Source: Rhexocercosporidium sp. MPI-PUGE-AT-0058
Taxonomy: Eukaryota > Ascomycota > Leotiomycetes > Helotiales
Length of the DNA: 64,000 nucleotides
Assembly: GCA_020746875.1 (NCBI GenBank)
Contig: JAGTJL010000001.1
Span: 3,038,001 to 3,102,000, forward strand
Direction: 5' to 3'
Below are positions 57,475 through 64,000 of the stretch, in pieces (within the stretch, counting starts at the first letter, position 1; each line of letters opens with the position of its first letter). Under the pieces are notes generated by a model. It was not told where the DNA came from, did no database searches, and was given only the letters and a program-made list of their open reading frames with translations. Position numbers and translations under genes: made by a program.

Positions 57475-59561
57475 ATGAAGTCGTGGAGTGTTGTGTCGGC
57501 GCTGCTGGCGGCTGTTATTCCTTTCACGGTGGCAGCACCAACAGCTGCTGTTGAGCTTGAGTATGAATATGTCGTTGTTGGATCTGGAGCTGGTGGTGGA
57601 CCTCTGGCGTGTCGTCTTGCAATGGCAGGACATAAGACGCTTTTGATTGAGGCGGGAGATGATCAGGTATGTAGTTACACGATATCTTCGATTCGTCTTT
57701 TTACTAAACCAGATATTAGAACGGCAATGTGAACATCACAGTCCCTGGATACCAAGCTATTGTGACGCAAGATCCCAAACTGCGATGTAAGTGCTAAGCG
57801 AAGCCATAATCAACCTCCTCAAATGTACCAATATATTTTCGGTGATATGTCTCATGCACTATCTGGAGCATCTTCGGTGGTAATTACTAACTCTACTTGG
57901 TAGGGGACTTCTTCGTGAACCATTACCAAGACCAGCAAAGAGCTCAGCGGGACCCAAAGTACTCATACGAGGTCGCTCCGAACACCTACCACGTCGGACC
58001 AAATCCACCCTCGGGAGCAAAGCCACTTGGAATCTTGTATCCTCGAGCCGGTACACTCGGAGGATGCGTTAGTCACAACGCCTTGATATGGATCACCCCT
58101 CACGCCAGTGATTGGGATAACATTGCCTCGCTCACAGGCGACAATTCATGGGCAGCGACAAACATGAACAAGTATCTCGACAAAGTCTACGAATGGCAAC
58201 CACGCCAACCCACCGACCCAACAATCCTACTCAGCGATCTCAAACTCACGCAACATCTAGTCGGAGGCGCTGCAGTCATGGGCCTCGGACCTGACCCTTT
58301 GAATGCCGTCACTGGATTAGCAGGAACCCTCCTTGTTGACCCAAACAATCGACTCAATCCAGCTCGCGACTCAACCGAAGGTTTCTTCCAAATCCCGCTC
58401 ATCATGAAAAATGGCAAGAGGACCTCAGTCCGGGACTTCATCGCCAGCACGGTACAGAAAGGGTATCCCCTGACAGTTCGCCAGAACTGCTTCGTCACCA
58501 AGATCAACTTCAACACCACAGGCAGCACCCCCGTCGCAACCGGCGTGGAATTCCTTGACGGCAAACAACTCTACCGAGCCAGTCCCTTGAGCGGTTCCTC
58601 CGGGACACCAGGAACGGTCAAAGCAACGAAAGAAGTGATTCTCTCAGGCGGAGCATTCAACACCCCTCAACTCCTCAAACTAAGCGGCATCGGTCCCAAG
58701 TCGGAACTCCAGAAATTCAACATCGCCGTGATCAAGGACCTCCCCGGGGTAGGCACCAACATGCAAGACCGCTACGAAATTGGGGTCAACGTCAAGCATC
58801 CCAAGGACTTCTCCGTCCTGAACGGCTGCACATTCGACTCCAAGCCCGCGGACCAATGCCTCACGAAATGGCAGAACAACCCCTCGGTCCTCGCCCAAAA
58901 GGGAGCATACGCCACCAACGGTCTCGCAGCCACGATGTCCGTCCGATCAGACGTCGCGTCCACGACGGACATCGACCTGTACATCTTCGGCGGGCCCGTG
59001 AACTTCGTCGGCTACTTCCCCGGCTGGGGCGACAATGCCGTCAAAGACCACAAGCATTTCTCCTGGTACACGCTCAAGGCGCACACGCGCAACCGCGCCG
59101 GCACAGTAGAATTACGCTCCTCAGACCCCCTCGACACCCCCCTCATCAACTTCAACTACTTCGACACGGGCACCACCGCCGGCGGCGCAGACGACCTAGA
59201 CCTCCGCGCCATGATCCAAGCGATCAAGATGTCGCGCCAAGCACTGAAAGAATACAAGAAGTACTTCATCCTCGGTGGTGATTCTTTCGTCGAGGAAGAG
59301 CCAGGCCCAGACGTCACGTCCGATGAGGCGATCGGGCAGTATATCAAAGACCGCGCGTGGGGACATCACGCGTCGTGCACGAATCCCATTGGGGCTGACG
59401 GGGATGCGATGGCGGTCCTGGACTCGAAGTTTAGGGTTCGCGGGGTGAGTGGGTTGAGGGTTGTCGATGCGAGTGTTTTCCCGAGGATTCCGGGGATTTT
59501 CATACAGGCGCCTGTCATGATGATTAGTGAGAAGGCGGCGGATGTTATTTTGAATGGGTAG
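57475..59561 (+). CDS. Secreted GMC oxidoreductase
   Basis: FAD-dependent glucose-methanol-choline family enzyme. Exons 57475-57666, 57720-57786 and 57904-59561; 638 aa, normal for the family. Signal peptide at about residues 1-20 (SWSVVSALLAAVIPFTVAA). The ADP-binding motif is VVVGSGAGGGPLACRLAMAG with LLIEAGDD. Then PRAGTLGGCVSHNALIW (GMC signature 1), VILSGGAFNTPQLLKLSGIGP (signature 2) and, at the C terminus, WGHHASCTNPIG with His574/His575, the likely catalytic base, and FPRIPGIFIQAPVMMISEKAADVI. Substrate (alcohol, sugar or aryl alcohol) cannot be read from sequence; many members make H2O2. Intron 2 joins LR to WDFFVNHYQ. GC-rich codon use from 58100 on is stronger than in neighbours. 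Confidence 0.93.
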
Positions 59562-60404
59562 GTTGGTGGATGGTGAGAGGTGGGGGAGAGGAGATGAAGG
59601 AGGGGATTCTTGCTTTGCGTGATGTGCTATTACGAGCTGTGGATTGAGCATAATAAGTACTAATAGTAATGAGAGGTGAGATAAGATGAGACCCACAATC
59701 TCATCTGATCTTTCATCCCCGAGGATCATGAACATATAAAACATGTAAGGAGCAATAGAAGCGCACATACCAGCATTTGCACACCATCGTAGAAACACAC
59801 ACAGACACACACAAAATGTCCGAGAAGCGAACTAAGTCATGTGAGGGCAAAACAGCTCTATTCGTAACGAGGAAAGAGTTGAGATGGGAGGAAGCGCACA
59901 AGGCTCAACATCCATCTACAGTAAGCGAGAGTGTTGAAAGTAAACAGAGTAAATAAACATCAGCATTTGCGTGAGGGAAAATTCATTATCATGATAAATG
60001 ATCACGAGAAAATTCAAATTACACCTATCCTATCCCAAACAACAAATATCAAGATCAGAAACAAAAACTCCCAGCAAAGGTCTCCATGTCTACTATACAA
60101 CGAACCATAGGACAAGTGATGGACTCCAACATTCATTTTCCTAGTTCCCAGTTCTCTTCAATCAGATAGATGGATAGATGCAACGTAGGTGGAGCTGGAA
60201 CGCCGACCACCTCGTTGGCCTCTTGTCTCATCGCTTTTGTCTCATTCCCTTCATCACCATCGCCAGATTCTTCACCCGGGTATCTCATTCCATTCCATTC
60301 CGTCCATCCATCCCGTTCCTCATCCATTACCAACCCAGAACCAATCCCAACCAGAACACCCCCAAAAAAATCAAATCTCTAATCTCTCTCCCTTATCTCT
60401 CCAC
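59562..60404. other. Intergenic, convergent 3' regions
   Basis: About 840 bp between GMC and chitin synthase genes. Several ORFs overlap the chitin synthase 3' end but are shadows. CACACACACAGACACACAC lies near 59793-59811, a short imperfect CA tract. Confidence 0.55.
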
Positions 60405-63400
60405 TCACCCCTTCCTACTCCCCCCAAATCTACTACTCCCACCAACACTACTCATCCCATCCTTCCACTTCTCACCTATCTTCTCCCCAAAACCCCCCAT
60501 CCACTTCGGCGCCTTCATACTAAACTTGACCCTCCCCTCCACAACCGCCTCGATGGCATTCAAGATCCCAAAAGTCCCACTGCCCAGCGCTCTAAACAGT
60601 GCCAAACTAGCAACCGCCCACAGGATAATAGTCAAGTACGTATTATCACCAACCGCCTTCGGACCATACGTCTCACTGACCGCCATGGCGAGGATCGCGT
60701 TCGCGACAAGCCAGCACACAACCATGTACGTGCGCACGGATTTGTAGTAATCTTCCTGCTGCTGAGCTTCAGATGTGACGGGCTGAGGGACCTCGAGACG
60801 GTCGCGGAGATTGCGGAGAGCTTCGTCATAGCCGCTGTCGATGTCGAGTTGTTCGCTCGGCATCTCGAGTTCGACGGTTGAGGACTTGCCGGTGCCGCCG
60901 TGCCCTGTTGCCGCGCCGAGGTCGGTGTGGATTACGTTGTCGCCTTTGGTTCCCCAGGAGATGTCGTGGGTGTTGCAGAAGGCGTAGACTTGGAGCGTGC
61001 AGATGTAGGAAGGTAGCAGGATGAAGTACTGCGCCGAGGAGGTGAACATGTGCCAGGGGTCGAGGTAGAGGAAGGACATCACGAAGTATAAACCGATGGT
61101 CGAAACGGTGGACACGAACAAGTTCGTGAAAGCGTTGTTGCCGATCTTGAGTTGTGAGTCTTTAGCTGTGAGCTGCTTGATGATGATCCAGAAGCAGGCG
61201 AAGACCGTGTAGATCATGATTATGCCGTAGATTATCATGGAGATGAGGTAGAGTCTTTTGGCGCCCTGTGGACGGTTGCCCATCGAGAGGATGAATTGCG
61301 TGCAGATTAGCAGGATGCAGGTGTATCTGAATATCACGAAAATTACTTTTCCGATGCCGTGCCCGAAGGGGTCAATGGTTGGGTCGGAGAGGGATCCGGC
61401 CACGAAGTAGAATGTTAGGTAGAAGTTGGCGAGTGAGAAGTAGGTGAAGAGGAGTTGGATGAATTGGTAGATGAATTCGATGTGGAGGAGGATTTTACGT
61501 CCGATTGTGTGGTCGGTGTTCCAGATTTGTCGGAAATGAACAAGGGAGTAGACAGCAGCGAAGAAAGCTCCATTGAGCCAGCGACGACGTTGGGATATAA
61601 ATTCGGGGACGGTGTCTAGAGGTTGTTAGTTTATGCTCTCTTCAGCTCATACTCGAACCCCCCACCATTTTCGAAAAGACCCAGACAGGATAAAAAGAAA
61701 AGTAAACTCACCAGGAACATCCGTCTCTCCCGTACAACTCTTAACATACTTCAACACCCACTTCTCATCCCTCTTAGCAACCAACTCCCAACAAAGAATT
61801 CGATCCTCAGCCAAATACATATTGGCAGTAAAGACATCCGCATTCTGACCATGCAGCGTCTCGCCCTTGAAGTATTGACTCAGCGGTCCATGGCCCGTAT
61901 GATCATTCTGTAACGCATGGTAACGATACGCACTCAGCGCTCCAGGAAGCACAGTGATATAGCCAAACACCGACTCCAGCGGCTTATCCAAGATATTAGA
62001 GAGCTTGTACTCGAAGTTCTGGGACGCTACGAGAGGGTTCAGGAGACCGAGACCGTATTTGCCTTTCATGGCTTTGATTTCTCCGCAAGCGCCTGCAACG
62101 TTCGAGTCGGTGTCGAAGGCTTTCCAGAGATGATAGAGAGAGTTCCCACCGGGTTTCGTGCCGACGTCAAGTAAGATACAGATGTTCGGTGTCAGGGCTC
62201 TGCCGAAAGCGTTGAAGAACCAGCGATGTGAATTCAGTTTCTTAGCGTTCTTCTCCTTCATACAGAAGATCATCTGGCAGGGCACGATACCCTTCTCTGC
62301 GCCCTTGAACTTGAGGTCCGAGTCGAGAGAGACCTGGGTCGTGTACTCGTAGACGTGAGCTTGCACTTCCTTCTGATTGACGAGGTTCTTGGCTATGCCG
62401 TCCTGGTAGACTCCCATGGCGGCGAGAGCATCGAGGGTTCGAGGATTGACCTTCTGACGACCATCCGCAATGACACAGACAACGATTTTCTGCCATCCGT
62501 GCTCGCCCCAAGTGCGGGATTTCGAACGCCCGCAGAAATGCGACACGTTCTTCATGACTGCGTGCATAGTTCTAGTAAAATCGATCTCGTTCTCATTGTA
62601 CATAGTGATACAGATGAACAGCTCCGTCTCTCTAGCCGTGCTCCCGATGTTCTGACGGAGTTTGTAGCCCTTTGATACGAAATCATCAGGGTCGCATGTC
62701 ACGGCCGTGTACCGCATGTGCGTGAACTCGATCTCATCTCTCCTGGGTAGGAAACTGTACAGGATGGTTGGGATCTTGCACTCGAGAATCAGCTCGCCGT
62801 TGATGAGCTTAACTTCCTTCTTTGCCATCTGTGCCTGTCGAGCTCCGCGTCGTTCTTGCTTGCCGTCTGGCGCTGGGCCGTAATGCTCATAGTCCTCTTC
62901 ATCTTGCTCATCTTGCTCATATTGCTCATCTTCCTCCTCGTTCTGCAGAGTCTCGCTCGTCATATACGAATCGCGGCTTTTAAGGCCATGTCTGAACCCG
63001 GATTTAGTCGTGCTAGGTGGCCCGAAGACGTCGTCGCCATCACCAATGTCATTTTCCAAGGGGATCGAGATCGTGGCATCGTCTGCGAATGTTGAGTTCC
63101 TAGCTGAAGCGCCCGGTCCAGAGAACAGTGGCGCAGGAGGTAATGGTCGTCTAGGACTCCCACCATATCTCGAAGACGGTGTACCAGGTCTCGAAGTACC
63201 ATTGAGTTCCGACGGCTCGTAGTTGATAGTCGAAGGAGGAGGCCTGATATAATCCGCCGACCCTCTCGACGGACTCCACGACCTCGTCGGTGAAGTTCGT
63301 CCCGTAGGCGAGTAAGGTATGTATGTTGAATCTGGAGGAGGCATGACAGGTGCAGTGTCTATGATGGAGGGTGCTGGTTCAGAGTTCACAGACGGCTGGT

Positions 63401-64000
63401 AGGATCTGCGCGGTGTGTATTGACTAATTGGGGAGCTATTGTGTAAGCTTGACTGATTCTTTAATGAGGTCTCTAGTTTAGATAGAGGGGATTTGACGGG
63501 GTGTCTGAGACTGCGTCTGCGCGAGGGGCCATCTGGGATGGAAGGCAAGACTTGCGCGAGAGCCATGTCTGTGCCTGTTGACGCCGCTGTTTCTGTCTCT
63601 GTCCTTATTCTCGGAGAAGATCTCTTCTGCAGCTTGCAGGTCTTCGAGGAGATAGCCTCTTCTTCTTCCTTGAGAGATGCGAGGTGATCAGGAGTAGAGA
63701 GTGGGACAGGTCTCTGCTGCAGTTTCTTTCTTTGAAGCTTGACTGCCAGAGGTCGGGATACGAGATTTTTGGATTGTTCAGACTCAGACCGAGACTGTAT
63801 CTGGGACTGAGAGTGGAACTCAAATTGAGATTGGAATTGATATTGAGGTGGTAGTACATACGGACGAATCTCTGGCTCGTCGACGGATGTCAACAATCGG
63901 ATGTGTGACGAGTTGCTAGGTTGACCTGTGGGCGTGGAACCGTTCTCCTCACCGTACGAAGGAGGTTCCGAGTACATGGGGGGACGTCCTCCTCCTGGAG
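60405..64000 (-). CDS. Chitin synthase (division 1), 5' end possibly beyond window
   Basis: Plasma-membrane processive GT2 enzyme polymerising UDP-GlcNAc into chitin. Exons (minus): 63977-61712, or further upstream, and 61615-60405; intron 61616-61711. From the ATG at 63977 the product is 1,158 aa, but the frame is open to the edge with PGGGRPP before MYSEPPSYG, so the true start may lie outside. Residues 1 to about 375 are disordered (Ser/Pro/Gln-rich). The catalytic core has [63 protein letters not shown] and, across the splice, [14 protein letters not shown] (QRRRW). Five to seven membrane helices follow, then [11 protein letters not shown] and an acidic tail. The order and the short post-QRRRW part fit classes I-III; I lean to class I/II. 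Confidence 0.93.

Noticed and set aside
60178..60881. Two overlapping + ORFs of 189 and 230 codons
   Set aside because: They run antisense over the chitin synthase 3' end and have Pro/His/Ser-biased, non-protein-like composition.

Overview
The window is nuclear DNA of a filamentous ascomycete (Pezizomycotina; a Leotiomycete-like genome is my guess). The evidence is short GT-AG introns of about 45-75 nt with CTNAY-like branch points, a HET-domain gene, a 2EXR-domain gene, a DUF3112 membrane protein, a chitin synthase and a fungal-type cytoplasmic dynein. I see no rRNA, no convincing tRNA, no CRISPR array and no intact transposon. Exon structures were rebuilt by hand from reading frames and splice signals.

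Layout, left to right. 1-1098: 3' part of a Pro/Gln/Tyr/Asn-rich protein. 1760-4383 (-): AP-3 beta adaptin. 4718-5578 (+): unknown conserved-looking protein. 5757-7245 (-): kinetochore Nuf2. 9297-12913 (+): a 13-exon ergothioneine synthase Egt1. 13898-15575 (+): unknown Cys/His-rich protein. 15576-18374: a long gene-free stretch. 18375-20374 (+): membrane-anchored pepsin-fold protein lacking both catalytic aspartates. 21032-21673 (-): 2EXR protein. 22491-24863 (+): TYW1, wybutosine synthesis. 25878-27471 (-): FAR1/WRKY-GCM1-type DNA-binding protein with an apparent frame break. 28870-30075 (-): DUF3112 seven-helix protein. 31776-33094 (-): PP2A catalytic subunit. 33503-35665 (-): exocyst Exo84. 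35997-36726 (+): mitochondrial import receptor Tom20. 37561-50726 (+): cytoplasmic dynein heavy chain. 51528-53210 (-): HET-domain protein. 53659-55191 (-): secreted heme-thiolate peroxygenase. 57475-59561 (+): secreted GMC oxidoreductase. 60405-64000 (-): chitin synthase, probably continuing past the right edge.

Most genes are single-copy housekeeping functions (vesicle traffic, chromosome segregation, microtubule motor, protein import, tRNA modification, cell wall) with no operon-like logic. Two divergent pairs share compact upstream regions (APL6 with the unknown gene; EXO84 with TOM20). The accessory part is 51-60 kb, where a HET gene is followed by a head-to-head pair: a peroxygenase that needs H2O2 and a flavin oxidoreductase of a family that can make it.

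The points most worth a second look are the catalytically dead aspartic-protease-like membrane protein (18.4-20.4 kb), the peroxygenase/GMC pair and the peroxygenase's non-canonical GC-AG intron, the frame break in the FAR1-type regulator, and an outsized Egt1 intron with a weak tRNA-like segment. I found no clearly new multi-gene system.
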